Shown: positions 16,124 to 26,055 of the stretch, piece by piece
Position numbering within the stretch: the first letter of the stretch is position 1
Layout of the letters: every line of letters begins with the position of its first letter
NCBI GenBank assembly: GCA_017550655.1
Contig: JAFZOK010000013.1
Location: 558,001-622,000 of the forward strand
Source of the DNA: Bacteroidales bacterium
Lineage (GTDB): Bacteria > Bacteroidota > Bacteroidia > Bacteroidales > UBA932
Length of the DNA: 64,000 nt
Reading direction: 5' to 3'
Translations under genes and position numbers: made by a program
Notes under the pieces: model-generated
Told to the model about the DNA's origin: nothing
Seen by the model: the letters and a program-made list of their open reading frames with translations, nothing else
Databases searched by the model: none

Positions 16124-16135
16124 CGTTTATAAACG
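16124..16135. promoter_or_regulatory. Palindrome in the AT-rich region before ssb
   Basis: CGTTTATAAACG is a perfect 12-bp palindrome 64 bp before the ssb start, and a further CGTTTA lies at 16145-16150. The surrounding 258 bp (15942-16199) is AT-rich with no other gene. It could bind a regulator. Confidence 0.3.
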
Positions 16136-16199
16136 GATAAAATTCGTTTAGCGTCAAGGTCTTGTATTTTATTTGCCCTGTATTTAATTTATGTGATTT

Positions 16200-16535
16200 A
16201 TGGAGAAAACATTGAACAAAGTGGAACTGAGGGGCAACGTGGGAGCTGACCCTAAGGTGACCGAAATGGAGGGAGGAGTGAGTCTGATCCGTTTCTCCCT
16301 GGCAACACACGAGGTTTACAAAGGCCGTGACGGCCAGTACAAGGAAGAAACTTCCTGGCATAACATTGCAGCCTGGTCCAGCAAGGGAATGCTGGATTTT
16401 GCCAAAATCAAGAAGGGCGTGCTGGTTGAGCTGACGGGAAGGCTGAGGTATTACAAGTACACATCCAAAGACGGGCAGGAGAGATATTCCTGCGAAATTG
16501 TGGCTTTGAAAATGTCTCTGCCGGAAATTGTGTAA
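16200..16535 (+). CDS. ssb: Single-stranded DNA-binding protein, short form
   Basis: This is a 111-residue OB-fold protein. NKVELRGNVGADPKV and SLATHEVYKGRDGQYKEETSWHNI match the SSB core, and LVELTGRLRYYKYTSKDGQERY is the last strand pair. It ends SLPEIV and lacks the flexible acidic C-terminal tail through which SSB recruits repair proteins. So it may be a second, specialised SSB rather than the main one. It lies near umuDC but has its own AT-rich upstream region. Confidence 0.9.
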   Translation: MEKTLNKVELRGNVGADPKVTEMEGGVSLIRFSLATHEVYKGRDGQYKEETSWHNIAAWSSKGMLDFAKIKKGVLVELTGRLRYYKYTSKDGQERYSCEIVALKMSLPEIV

Positions 16536-16572
16536 ATTTGCAGCCGGCGGTCCAAGCAAGCCGCCGGATGTT
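16533..16572 (+). promoter_or_regulatory. Putative -7 element and leader hairpin before cysS
   Basis: TAAATTTG (16533-16540) overlaps the ssb stop codon. Directly after it CCGGCGG (16544-16550) pairs with CCGCCGG (16561-16567), followed by ATGTTTT, then the cysS ATG 8 bp after the stem. It could be the start of the cysS transcript, a weak ssb terminator, or both. Confidence 0.45.
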
Positions 16573-16574
16573 TT

Positions 16575-18086
16575 ATGAGCGAAGAGATCAAAAGAGACTT
16601 CTATCTCTACAATACCCTTACACGGAGAAAGGAAAGGCTGGAGACCATAACCCCCGGAAGAGTAGGTCTTTACGTTTGCGGTCCTACCGTTTATGGAGAT
16701 CCTCACCTGGGACACGCCAGGCCAGGCATAACTTTCGACGTGCTGACACGCCTGCTGAGGAATCTGGGCTACAAGGTCCGCTATGTCCGCAACATTACGG
16801 ATGTGGGGCATCTGGAGCACGACGCGGACGAGGGAGAAGACAAGATTGCAAAGAAAGCCCGTCTGGAACAGCTTGAACCGATGGAGGTTGCACAGACATA
16901 CACGGTGCATTTCCGCCAGGCTATGGCAAAACTGAATGTGCTTCCGCCAAGCATCGAGCCTAACGCTTCAGGCCACATAATCGAGCAGATAGAGTTCATC
17001 AAGAAGATTCTGGATAACGGCTATGCTTACATAAGCAACGGTTCCGTTTATTTTGACGTGGCAAAATATGCCAAGAAGTACAATTACGGAGCCCTCAGCG
17101 GAAGGAATCTGGACGAGATGCTGCATAATACAAGGGAGCTGGACGGGCAGCAGGACAAACATTCTTCTGCAGACTTCGCTCTCTGGAAAAAGGCAAGTCC
17201 TGAGCACATTATGCGCTGGCCTTCCCCTTGGGGAGACGGTTTCCCGGGATGGCACATGGAGTGCTCCGCTATGGGAGAAAAATATCTCGGAAAGGAGTTT
17301 GATATCCACGGCGGAGGAATGGACCTTATGTTCCCTCATCACGAGTGCGAGATGGCTCAGAACTTTGCGGAAAGGGGAACCGGCGGAGTCAAGTACTGGA
17401 TGCACAACAACCTGATTACCATCGAGGGAAGGAAGATGGGCAAGTCCCTGGGCAACTTCATTACCCTGGACGAACTTTTCAGCGGAAGCAATCCGATTCT
17501 TGAGCAGGCCTACACCCCGATGACTGTCCGCTTCTTCATTCTGCAGGCTCATTACCGCGGAACACTGGACTTCAGCAATTCCGCCCTGCAGGCAGCGGAG
17601 AAGGGTCTCAAGCGCCTGATGCAGGCTGTAAAGGACGCCGAGGATATCAAGGAGGCGGAAAATTCAAGTGAAGGAATCGCTGAGCAGATTGGCAAGATAA
17701 GGGAAGACATTTTCACCGCTCTCTGCGATGACATGAACACTCCTGTGGCGATTTCATACATCTATGAACTCGTGAAGATTGTAAACAACGCCAAGGAAGG
17801 TAGAGTAGGCATTGCGAAGGCGGAAAAGGATGCTATTTGCAATTTATTCAAGGATGTTGTCACAGACATTCTCGGCCTTGTGGATGAGGAGGCGGCTTCT
17901 TCTGCTGAAGGCCAGTCCGGTTCAGCCAAGGTAATAGACGGTCTGATGAACTACATCATAGAAGACCGCAAGACTGCAAGAGCCAACAAAGACTGGGCAA
18001 AGAGCGACCAGATAAGGGATACGCTCAAAGCTCTGGGCATCCAGCTCAAAGACAACAAGGACGGGTCCACATCTTGGGAGATCTAA
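16575..18086 (+). CDS. cysS: Cysteinyl-tRNA synthetase
   Basis: This 503-residue class I synthetase charges tRNA-Cys. Key motifs are [19 protein letters not shown] (the zinc Cys and the HIGH-like HLGH), the zinc and cysteine-sensing segment [23 protein letters not shown], and the KMSKS loop as KMGKSLGN. The C-terminal helical anticodon-binding region spans about residues 330-503. Its own start follows a GC-rich hairpin, and a strong terminator follows. Confidence 0.97.
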   Translation: MSEEIKRDFYLYNTLTRRKERLETITPGRVGLYVCGPTVYGDPHLGHARPGITFDVLTRLLRNLGYKVRYVRNITDVGHLEHDADEGEDKIAKKARLEQLEPMEVAQTYTVHFRQAMAKLNVLPPSIEPNASGHIIEQIEFIKKILDNGYAYISNGSVYFDVAKYAKKYNYGALSGRNLDEMLHNTRELDGQQDKHSSADFALWKKASPEHIMRWPSPWGDGFPGWHMECSAMGEKYLGKEFDIHGGGMDLMFPHHECEMAQNFAERGTGGVKYWMHNNLITIEGRKMGKSLGNFITLDELFSGSNPILEQAYTPMTVRFFILQAHYRGTLDFSNSALQAAEKGLKRLMQAVKDAEDIKEAENSSEGIAEQIGKIREDIFTALCDDMNTPVAISYIYELVKIVNNAKEGRVGIAKAEKDAICNLFKDVVTDILGLVDEEAASSAEGQSGSAKVIDGLMNYIIEDRKTARANKDWAKSDQIRDTLKALGIQLKDNKDGSTSWEI

Positions 18087-18111
18087 AAAAGGGGGAATCT
18101 CCATTAAAAAC

Positions 18112-18149
18112 ATCAGCCGCGGGACAATTCCTGCGGCTGATTTCTTTTT
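18112..18149. terminator. Terminator between cysS and guaD
   Basis: ATCAGCCGC and GCGGCTGAT form a perfect 9-bp stem followed by TTCTTTTT. An A-run on the other side lets it serve the convergent guaD transcript too. Confidence 0.85.
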
Positions 18150-18164
18150 GCGGAAGCTTTAAGT

Positions 18165-18632
18165 TTAGTACTCGGTCTTGTCTTCCTTATTCTGCCATTT
18201 CTTGAAAACCTCGAGGGCCTCTTTTCTGAGCAGCTTTTCGGAAGGTTTGCTTCTGTCTTCCGGTTTGAGGTCTATCTCCTGATAGATGAAATCATCGTCG
18301 AACCCGATCTTTGCAGCATCCTTGCGGTTGTTTGCATAGTAGATTTTGTCCAGATGCGCCCAGTAGATTGCTCCAAGGCACATAGGGCAAGGTTCGCAGG
18401 AAGTGTAGATCTCGCAGCCTGAAAGGTCGAAAACTCCGAGTTTCTTTGTGGCGTTCCTGATGGCTGTTACCTCGGCGTGAGCCGTAGGGTCGCAGTTGAT
18501 GGTAACGTTGTTGCTTCCTTCCGCAACGATTTCTCCGTTACGGGCAATCACGGCACCAAATGGACCGCCGCCCCTCTCCACGCTTTCGTCAGAAAGCTGG
18601 ATTGCTCTTCTCATCAGATCTTTCTTGTCCAT
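18165..18632 (-). CDS. guaD: Guanine deaminase (cytidine-deaminase fold)
   Basis: This 155-residue protein converts guanine to xanthine and ammonia. The zinc site is HAE (His52, Glu54) and PCPMC (Cys82, Cys85). The stretches GGPFGAVIARNG, AHAEVTAIRNA, YTSCEPCPMCLGAIYWA and IGFDDDFIYQEI closely follow the Bacillus GuaD type rather than TadA. The ATG at 18630-18632 starts 13 bp after the enolase stop, so it is probably expressed from the enolase transcript. The link between the two is not obvious. Confidence 0.9.
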   Translation of the reverse strand: MDKKDLMRRAIQLSDESVERGGGPFGAVIARNGEIVAEGSNNVTINCDPTAHAEVTAIRNATKKLGVFDLSGCEIYTSCEPCPMCLGAIYWAHLDKIYYANNRKDAAKIGFDDDFIYQEIDLKPEDRSKPSEKLLRKEALEVFKKWQNKEDKTEY

Positions 18633-18645
18633 AACGCGGATGGTT

Positions 18646-19965
<1,320 letters not shown>

Positions 19966-19992
19966 TTAAATGGTTTGTTTCAAATTCCGCCG

Positions 19993-20031
19993 CAAATTTA
20001 GCAAATTCTGCACTCTTTTTGCATATCTTTG
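19993..20031. promoter_or_regulatory. Back-to-back -7 elements between eno and the SIMPL gene
   Basis: CAAATTTA (19993-20000) reads TAAATTTG on the minus strand toward eno. TATCTTTG (20024-20031) points to the plus-strand gene at 20071. Neither has an exact TTTG at 19 bp. Confidence 0.45.
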
Positions 20032-20070
20032 GAGTTGTAACCAAGAATCAACAACATAATACATACGATT

Positions 20071-20778
20071 ATGACAGAAAACACCAAAAAAGGAAACAAG
20101 ATTCTTGCGGCTGCGCTTATAGCCGTAGGTCTTCTGGCTCTGGGCCTTTGCCTTAGGAGCGGTATCGTAAAGTTCAAGTCCATGGACAACGTGGTTACCG
20201 TAAAGGGACTTTCAGAGCAGCAGGTTCCGGCCGACAAGGCTATCTGGAGAGTGTCTTTCGGAAGGCAGGGCAACGACCTGTCCTCTCTCTACGCTTCCGT
20301 TGACGCCAACACCAAGACAGTTAAGGATTTCATCAAGAAGGCCGGCATCACGGACGATGAAATCTTTGAGGCTTCCCCGTCTGTTAGCAATCTGGAAGAC
20401 CAGTACAGGTATTCCAACAACAAGCCTGCCTACAAGTGGCAGATCAACCAGTCCATGACCATTTCCACAGACAAGGTTGAGGCTATCAGGAAACTTGTAA
20501 AGAGCACCACCACTGAAATGCTCAAGCAGGACATTATCATCTCCGACTGGGCTTCCTATGACTTCACCGGCCTTAACAAGCTGAAACCGCAAATGATCGA
20601 GGAAGCTACCGCAAACGCACGAGAGGCTGCCCAGAAGTTTGCAGCCAACTGTGGCAGCAGCCTTGGAAAAATCAAGACCGCCAGCCAGGGCCAGTTCTCC
20701 ATCGAGGATCTCGACGAGACAACAGACTACATCAAGAAGGTAAGGGTTGTTACATCCGTTACCTATTATCTGAAGTAA
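20071..20778 (+). CDS. SIMPL domain (DUF541) protein
   Basis: This 235-residue protein has an N-terminal membrane anchor or uncleaved signal (residues 10-32, ILAAALIAVGLLALGLCL). A SIMPL domain follows, with VVTVKGLSEQQVPADKAIWRVSF and KIKTASQGQFSIED. The domain forms ring assemblies in the cell envelope in studied members, and its role is poorly defined. A strong terminator follows, so it is probably a single-gene unit. An aromatic strand near the C terminus (VRVVTSVTYYLK) is normal for the family. Confidence 0.9.
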   Translation: MTENTKKGNKILAAALIAVGLLALGLCLRSGIVKFKSMDNVVTVKGLSEQQVPADKAIWRVSFGRQGNDLSSLYASVDANTKTVKDFIKKAGITDDEIFEASPSVSNLEDQYRYSNNKPAYKWQINQSMTISTDKVEAIRKLVKSTTTEMLKQDIIISDWASYDFTGLNKLKPQMIEEATANAREAAQKFAANCGSSLGKIKTASQGQFSIEDLDETTDYIKKVRVVTSVTYYLK

Positions 20779-20788
20779 AAAAGCAAGT

Positions 20789-20873
20789 GTTCCTGACCTC
20801 TCTGTTTTGATAAGGCTGGGAACAAAACGCCTCAAAATGCTCCCGACCTCTCAGTTTTTGCGAGGTTGGGAGC
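20789..20873 (+). repeat. Tandemly duplicated hairpin after the SIMPL gene
   Basis: Two 35-nt copies lie 15 bp apart (20789-20823 and 20839-20873). They share the pattern G(T/C)TCC(T/C)GACCTCTC(T/A)GTTTT and end GG(C/T)TGGGA(A/G)C. Only the second copy folds as a strong terminator. The first has decayed pairing. Confidence 0.7.
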
Positions 20874-20885
20874 ATTTCTTTTTAT
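20835..20885. terminator. Strong terminator between convergent genes
   Basis: AAATGCTCCCGACCTC pairs with GAGGTTGGGAGCATTT (16 bp with one G-U) and is followed by CTTTTTATA. It serves the SIMPL gene and lies across the stop codon of the minus-strand regulator. Confidence 0.85.
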
Positions 20886-22351
20886 ATGATTCCAAGGGAT
20901 TTGGATTTGCGGAGCATATCGGAGACGTTCCGCACTTCCATTTTGGAGTATATCCTCTGGCGGTGGGTGTTTACCGTATGGACGCTCAGGAACAGTTTCT
21001 CGGCGATTTCGGAGGCTTTAAGGCCCTGTGCGCTCAGCCGTATGATTTCAATCTCCCTCTGGCTTAGTCCTATTTCCGCGATTCTGTGGCCACGTTCAGA
21101 GATAATGTCGCTGAGATAATCTGCCATCTCGTCATTCAGGGTATTTGCGTTCCTGACTATCTCCCGGCACTTTTCCCTGACTTCTTCTTCCGAAAGTGAA
21201 GAGGCTTCAGAAGACAGTTTCTCCAGGTCTGAGATATATGGGTTGTCCTCTTTTCCCAGCGTCTGGGACAAGAAGGATATAACCTGTTCCTTTGTATCGT
21301 TGATTTTTGAGAGTTCCCTGTTGCGGCGCCTGCTTTCAGCAAGTTTCCTGACCACAATCGCAATGACGGCAAGGGCAAGAAGGATTCCCAGAACCAGCAC
21401 GATTGTCCTGTACTTTCCAACCTCCAGCCTTCTTTCCTTCTCCTGCACCTCAAAGCGGGTTTCGGTCTCCTGTAGGATCTCGTCGTTTTTCTGGGTTATG
21501 TACTGCTGCAGATGCCTTACGTACATATCGTGGCTCTCCAGGGCCTTCTGTTCGTCTCCTAGCCTGGTGTAAAGCCTCACCAGGCGGTCATAGAGGCTGC
21601 TTGCCGTAAGGTGGTCGGATTCCTTGAGCGTGGTCAGGACCTGGGTGAAATATTTCACGGCCTCCTCATTGCGGTCTCCCTGCTGGAACCAGCGTGACCG
21701 GAACATTATCCCGTTTCTCTTCAGCCTCGGAAGGTCATAGGTGTCAGCGATGGCCTGTCCCTTGTCCAGATATCGTCTGGCCGTATTGTAAAGGGCCGTG
21801 TCAATCTGGTCGTTCCACCTGTTCTTGTTGATGTAAAGAGATCCTATGACATAGCAGGCTTCAGCCTGTTTTTCCGCATCAGACACTTCCTCGGCGATGG
21901 AAAGGGCCTCCTTTGCATATTCCAGGCCCTCGTCGTTCCTCCCGGTTTCCGGGGAAATTTCTGCATAGGAGCACAGCTTTGCCTTGGATATGAGAATTCC
22001 GGATAGTTCCTCCTTCAGCCCGTTTTTCCTGGCCAGAGCCTCAGCCTGCACCGCTTTTTCCCAGGCATCATCGTCGCGGCTGGTCATAATGTCTATCCCC
22101 GTTATGCAGGAAAGGGCATCCACCTCATCCTTCGCCGTTCCCGCCTTCCGGGCTATTTCAAGGGCTTTCAGGGCCTTTACCATTGCCGTGTCAAACCTCT
22201 GGTTCTCGATATCCCGGGACGCCTCTTCCACAAGAGATGATGGGTTCAAACCCTCTCCAGAGGCTTTCCCAAGCCCGGATTCCCCGCATCCGGAAAGGCA
22301 TATAATCCCTGCGAAAGCAACAACTGCAACCAATAGTCTATTCATAGTCAT
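20882..22351 (-). CDS. Membrane-tethered TPR / LuxR-type regulator with lipoprotein signal
   Basis: This 489-residue protein begins with a lipoprotein signal (ICLSGC, Cys22). Next come tetratricopeptide-like helices (about residues 35-290), a charged coiled coil, one membrane segment (about 313-335) and a cytoplasmic coiled coil. It ends with a LuxR/NarL helix-turn-helix (from about residue 429, LSQREIEIIRLSAQGLKASEIAEKL). It could sense a periplasmic signal and act on DNA directly from the membrane. Similar TPR-LuxR proteins exist in Bacteroidota, but the lipobox is uncommon. It has no partner kinase, and its targets are unknown. Confidence 0.85.
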   Translation of the reverse strand: MTMNRLLVAVVAFAGIICLSGCGESGLGKASGEGLNPSSLVEEASRDIENQRFDTAMVKALKALEIARKAGTAKDEVDALSCITGIDIMTSRDDDAWEKAVQAEALARKNGLKEELSGILISKAKLCSYAEISPETGRNDEGLEYAKEALSIAEEVSDAEKQAEACYVIGSLYINKNRWNDQIDTALYNTARRYLDKGQAIADTYDLPRLKRNGIMFRSRWFQQGDRNEEAVKYFTQVLTTLKESDHLTASSLYDRLVRLYTRLGDEQKALESHDMYVRHLQQYITQKNDEILQETETRFEVQEKERRLEVGKYRTIVLVLGILLALAVIAIVVRKLAESRRRNRELSKINDTKEQVISFLSQTLGKEDNPYISDLEKLSSEASSLSEEEVREKCREIVRNANTLNDEMADYLSDIISERGHRIAEIGLSQREIEIIRLSAQGLKASEIAEKLFLSVHTVNTHRQRIYSKMEVRNVSDMLRKSKSLGII

Positions 22352-22517
22352 ATTTTGGGCAAAGATAGCCAGAAGCCCCCTTTTGTAGCAAAATAAATTA
22401 GTTTTAGGGCTTGTCCGCCCCCTAGAATAATGAATAATAATGAATGGCAGATGGTGCCGAATAGAGAAATTTGTTCTTTAGTTGTTAAATGATATCTAAT
22501 TCAAAATCAAATAAGGT

Positions 22518-22667
22518 ATGAAAAAGAAAAACTACTTAGAACCTCGGTCAAAAGTGATTGAGGTTACAATTGAAAGGGGCGTTTGCCAAGGCTCTGAACT
22601 TACCGAACAGATTTCGGATCCGTTTTCCGGGGGCAGTGTACCTGAAGAAGAGGATGATTGGTCATAA
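22518..22667 (+). CDS. Small 49-residue protein preceding an LRR lipoprotein
   Basis: The ORF starts MKKKNYLEPRSKVIEVTIE and ends in an acidic tail (PEEEDDWS). Short proteins of the form MKKKxYxxPxxxVIEV, often with a Gly/Ser-rich end, commonly precede surface lipoprotein and fimbrillin-like genes in Bacteroidales. Their role is unclear to me. There is a 23-bp gap to the next gene. The 166-bp region before it (22352-22517) holds no other gene. Confidence 0.65.
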   Translation: MKKKNYLEPRSKVIEVTIERGVCQGSELTEQISDPFSGGSVPEEEDDWS

Positions 22668-22690
22668 TTATTGATAAGGAGGAAAGAATT

Positions 22691-25219
22691 ATGAAAAAGG
22701 CATTATACATATTAATAGCGGCTGTACTTTTGGCAGCCTGCGCGAAAGAACAGGTTATTGACACACCGGAAATACAAGTGAAGTCCGGTCCGGTGAAAAT
22801 CAATTTTAAAATTGCCTCTCCGGGCGGAGAGACCAAGGCCGTAAAGCAGGGCTGGGAAATGTACGACAAAATAAACTTCTGGTTCAACGATATGTACGAA
22901 AACCCATCGGCGACCAACCTTGTAATCCGTCATCACGATCTGGAACTGACAATGTATTCCACTTGGGAGGATTCATACCAGATAGGAGAACTTGCCGATA
23001 ATCTGATGACCAAAGGCGAGCTTGTTGAAGACTACCCCGCCAAGTTCATGGGGGATGCCGATGGTGATGGAATTATGGATCCGGAAGAATTCGTGTACAG
23101 AGACGTGTACAGAGGCCATGTATATGCTCTATGGGTGAGCGGGAACAATCTAATAAACGCCATCAAAGGATGGACCAGGTACGAATCCCATCCTGCCGAC
23201 GGGCATAATTATCCGTTCACATTACCGGCATCCTTCGTCAAGCCGGAAAATATGTCTCCGATGGTGCTCTCTGCCGGCTTTACCTCAAATTCCGGTTATT
23301 CCGGCGGCGGAGTGGACTACATTTACGATCCTGTTGACAACACCCTCTCGCTTGTGTCTCCAACCGATGTTTACCAGAAAATATCTCTGACCTGGAAGTT
23401 CTACACCAATTTCCAGGTAACGATAACGGATCTTGAGCCTAACCACGTTTACGGTTTGAAGTCTCCTCAGTTCGGCAGCAACTTTATGTATATAATCCAT
23501 CCGGACAATGCCCGTATCCAACTCACCCGTATGATTAACGCCGCAACTGAAGCCGCTCACTTCGGCTTGGAGGAAAGGGCAACCGCCGATGTTTATGGAA
23601 AAGCAGTGTTCTTTGGCCAGGGTCTGTCAAATACCGATCCTGCTGATTTTACATTTACTCTGGAAGACATCACTACCGGAGAGGAACGCACCTGCACCAA
23701 AATCGGTAAGACCATCACCTGCAGCGACACTAAATTAGCGGCAATCAAGCTCAAGTCCGGCAATTTTAAAGACCCGTCAAAATATGTGGCGTTTGAGGAT
23801 GCAACCTTCAAGGCATACTGCGTGGCTAATTTCGATACAGACGGCGACGGAGATATCAGCAAGGACGAGGCTCTCGCAGTTACCGAGATTGAGTGCATCA
23901 ACTCATCTCCTACTCATCAATATCAGTATCAAGAAGTTGCAGGCAAGAGACATGACTATATGTACGCCACATCGCTGAAGGGAATTGAAGAATTCAAGAA
24001 TCTGGAAAAGCTGAATGTTGCCGGAAACAATAGCATTCAGGGTCCTCTTGCAAGTTTGGATCTGAGCCAGAATACCGCTTTGAAGACCGTGTGGATATTC
24101 AACAATAATATTTCTGCCCTCAACATATCCGGCTGCGAGGAAATTGAAAACCTGAACTGTTCGAATACATTGATTACGGATCTTGACCTCTCCAACCGCA
24201 CCCTTAAAATTGTAAACTGCTCAAACTGCTCTCAGCTTGGAAACCTGAAGCTCCAAGGTTCGTCAGTATCCAACACTATCAATTGGGAAGGCTGCACTGA
24301 AATCAAGAACTTCGTGTTCTCAGGCGCTACGATAGCCAACTGGCCGAGCGAAATGTTTACCGGTATGACCTATCTGACATTAGTGAACCTTGACGGCAGC
24401 AACTATTCCGGAACGCTTGACTTGAGCAACAAGCAATATCTGCAATCAGTAATGGCTGGCAACACAAATATTACCGATATCAATGTGTATAATTCTACGG
24501 CAATTTATTATTTCGACTGCTCCAACTCAAAAGTTACGTTGTTGAATCTTAATGCCCTTAATAACCTTAATATGTTCAGTTGCATCAACTGCACTGATTT
24601 GCAAAGTCTCACAATTACCGAGTGTAATGTAAATTCCGTTTCCTGGACAGGATGCTCCAATCTTGAGACACTGAATCTTGCGGGTTCTAATATGACAACC
24701 TGGCCTGCCGGAGGTTTTAGCATTTTCCCTGCCTTGAAGGAACTGATGCTTTATTTAAGCAATTATGGTTCTGCTCTTGACCTGACAGGCAATACGGCTC
24801 TTGAAAAGCTGAGATGTCAATATACGGGTATTACATCCATTAATGTCAGTGGACTTACTGCTCTGAAGAATTTGAGTTGCTATGAATGCAACCTTTCTTC
24901 GTTGAATGTTACTGGTTGTACGGCTCTGAAGGATGTAAATGCATCTCAGAACAATTTGACCGCAATAGCAGGTCTTTCCAGCCTTACGGCACTTACTGAC
25001 CTGAATTTTGCCAAGAACAAGATAGATACAATAATAGATATCCACAACAACACGGCATTGACAAAAGTCACCGCCTGGCCGCAGAAGACGGGATACACCC
25101 TTCATCAAGTTATCCTCACTCCAACCCAGGCAGAAAATATCGCATGGTGGGATACTTCCCATCAGCTCACCGATGCAGAAATATCGGCCTACGGAACAAC
25201 CTTTTCCCCCACCTATTAA
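22691..25219 (+). CDS. Surface lipoprotein with EF-hand-like loops and leucine-rich repeats
   Basis: This is an 842-residue lipoprotein (LLAACAKE, Cys17). Residues about 30-350 form an N-terminal region that may be fimbrillin-like or Ig-like. It contains DADGDGIMDPEE (near 122), and DTDGDGDISKDE follows at about 382. Both fit calcium-binding EF-hand loops. From about 430 to the end there are irregular leucine-rich repeats (LDLSNRTLKIVNCSNC and the like) similar to those of bacterial internalin-like proteins. A surface adhesion or ligand-binding role is likely. The ATG at 22691 was chosen for its signal peptide. Confidence 0.85.
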   Translation: MKKALYILIAAVLLAACAKEQVIDTPEIQVKSGPVKINFKIASPGGETKAVKQGWEMYDKINFWFNDMYENPSATNLVIRHHDLELTMYSTWEDSYQIGELADNLMTKGELVEDYPAKFMGDADGDGIMDPEEFVYRDVYRGHVYALWVSGNNLINAIKGWTRYESHPADGHNYPFTLPASFVKPENMSPMVLSAGFTSNSGYSGGGVDYIYDPVDNTLSLVSPTDVYQKISLTWKFYTNFQVTITDLEPNHVYGLKSPQFGSNFMYIIHPDNARIQLTRMINAATEAAHFGLEERATADVYGKAVFFGQGLSNTDPADFTFTLEDITTGEERTCTKIGKTITCSDTKLAAIKLKSGNFKDPSKYVAFEDATFKAYCVANFDTDGDGDISKDEALAVTEIECINSSPTHQYQYQEVAGKRHDYMYATSLKGIEEFKNLEKLNVAGNNSIQGPLASLDLSQNTALKTVWIFNNNISALNISGCEEIENLNCSNTLITDLDLSNRTLKIVNCSNCSQLGNLKLQGSSVSNTINWEGCTEIKNFVFSGATIANWPSEMFTGMTYLTLVNLDGSNYSGTLDLSNKQYLQSVMAGNTNITDINVYNSTAIYYFDCSNSKVTLLNLNALNNLNMFSCINCTDLQSLTITECNVNSVSWTGCSNLETLNLAGSNMTTWPAGGFSIFPALKELMLYLSNYGSALDLTGNTALEKLRCQYTGITSINVSGLTALKNLSCYECNLSSLNVTGCTALKDVNASQNNLTAIAGLSSLTALTDLNFAKNKIDTIIDIHNNTALTKVTAWPQKTGYTLHQVILTPTQAENIAWWDTSHQLTDAEISAYGTTFSPTY

Positions 25220-25242
25220 TTAATAGAAACTTCAAGCGAAGT

Positions 25243-25290
25243 GCGCCTGCTGTCCTGATTTGTGTGTCAGCAGGCGCGTTTCTTTTTTTT
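25243..25290 (+). terminator. Terminator after the LRR lipoprotein gene
   Basis: GCGCCTGCTG and CAGCAGGCGC form a perfect 10-bp stem with a 15-nt loop and a GTTTCTTTTTTTT tail. The T-run supplies the -33 TTTG of the next promoter. Confidence 0.9.
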
Positions 25291-25340
25291 GGAGGTTCGG
25301 AAATCTTTTATATCTTTGCACCCCCGCAAAAAATGCGGGG
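25288..25340 (+). promoter_or_regulatory. Consensus promoter and leader hairpin of the rplC operon
   Basis: TTTG (25288-25291), 19 bp and TATCTTTG (25311-25318) match the consensus exactly. The predicted transcript starts just before CCCCGCA-AAAAA-TGCGGGG (25322-25340), a 7-bp stem. About 85 nt of leader follow before rplC, where a ribosomal-protein autoregulatory structure could lie. Confidence 0.8.
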
Positions 25341-25425
25341 AGCTGTACCCAGGTGCGCGCAATGCAAGGCAGTGCCTCCGCAAATGGCTATGCAGCTGAT
25401 GTTTAATTAAAACATACACAGTAAA

Positions 25426-26052
25426 ATGCCTGGATTAATCGGCAAAAAAATCGGAATGACTTCCGTATTCGGTGCTGATGGCAAGAACATCCCTTGCACC
25501 GTAATTGAGGCTGGTCCGTGTGTTGTTACGCAGATTCGTACAGAAGAAAAAGATGGTTATGCCGCTGTACAACTTGCCTATGACGAACAGAAAGAGAAAC
25601 ACACCAGCGCGTCTCTGATGGGACATTTCAAAAAGGCAAACACCACTCCTAAACGTAAGCTCGTTGAGTTCAAGAACGACTTCGAGGGCGAGCTTAAGTT
25701 GGGTGATTCTCTCAGTGTCGCAGACGTTTTCAAGAGCGAGGACACTTGGGTTGATGTTACCGGGATTTCCAAAGGTAAAGGCTTCCAGGGCGTTGTTAAG
25801 CGCCACGGATTTGGCGGCGTAGGTGGTCAGACCCACGGTCAGGACGACAGGCTTCGTGCTCCTGGTTCTATGGGTGCATCATCTTGGCCTTCAAGAGTAT
25901 TCAAAGGCAAGCGTCTTGCAGGAAGAATGGGTGGTGACCGCGTAAAGATCCTGAATCTTAAGGTCATCAAGGTTATTCCTGAAAGCAATCTTCTGCTTGT
26001 GAAGGGTTCCATTCCAGGAGCCACAGGTTCTTATGTAATTGTGGAGGAATAG
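25426..26052 (+). CDS. rplC: 50S ribosomal protein L3
   Basis: This 208-residue protein starts [19 protein letters not shown] and contains [16 protein letters not shown] and [27 protein letters not shown], the conserved loop that reaches the peptidyl-transferase centre. It is full length. In most Bacteroidota rpsJ precedes it. Here it is first in the operon, directly after its own promoter. Confidence 0.97.
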   Translation: MPGLIGKKIGMTSVFGADGKNIPCTVIEAGPCVVTQIRTEEKDGYAAVQLAYDEQKEKHTSASLMGHFKKANTTPKRKLVEFKNDFEGELKLGDSLSVADVFKSEDTWVDVTGISKGKGFQGVVKRHGFGGVGGQTHGQDDRLRAPGSMGASSWPSRVFKGKRLAGRMGGDRVKILNLKVIKVIPESNLLLVKGSIPGATGSYVIVEE

Positions 26053-26055
26053 TTT

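Noticed and set aside
16536..16574. T-box riboswitch before cysS
   Set aside because: Only a 7-bp hairpin is present. The gap is too short for a T-box and the conserved AGGGTGG element is absent.
16068..16910. 280-residue antisense ORF across ssb and cysS
   Set aside because: It spans two real genes and their junction on the other strand.
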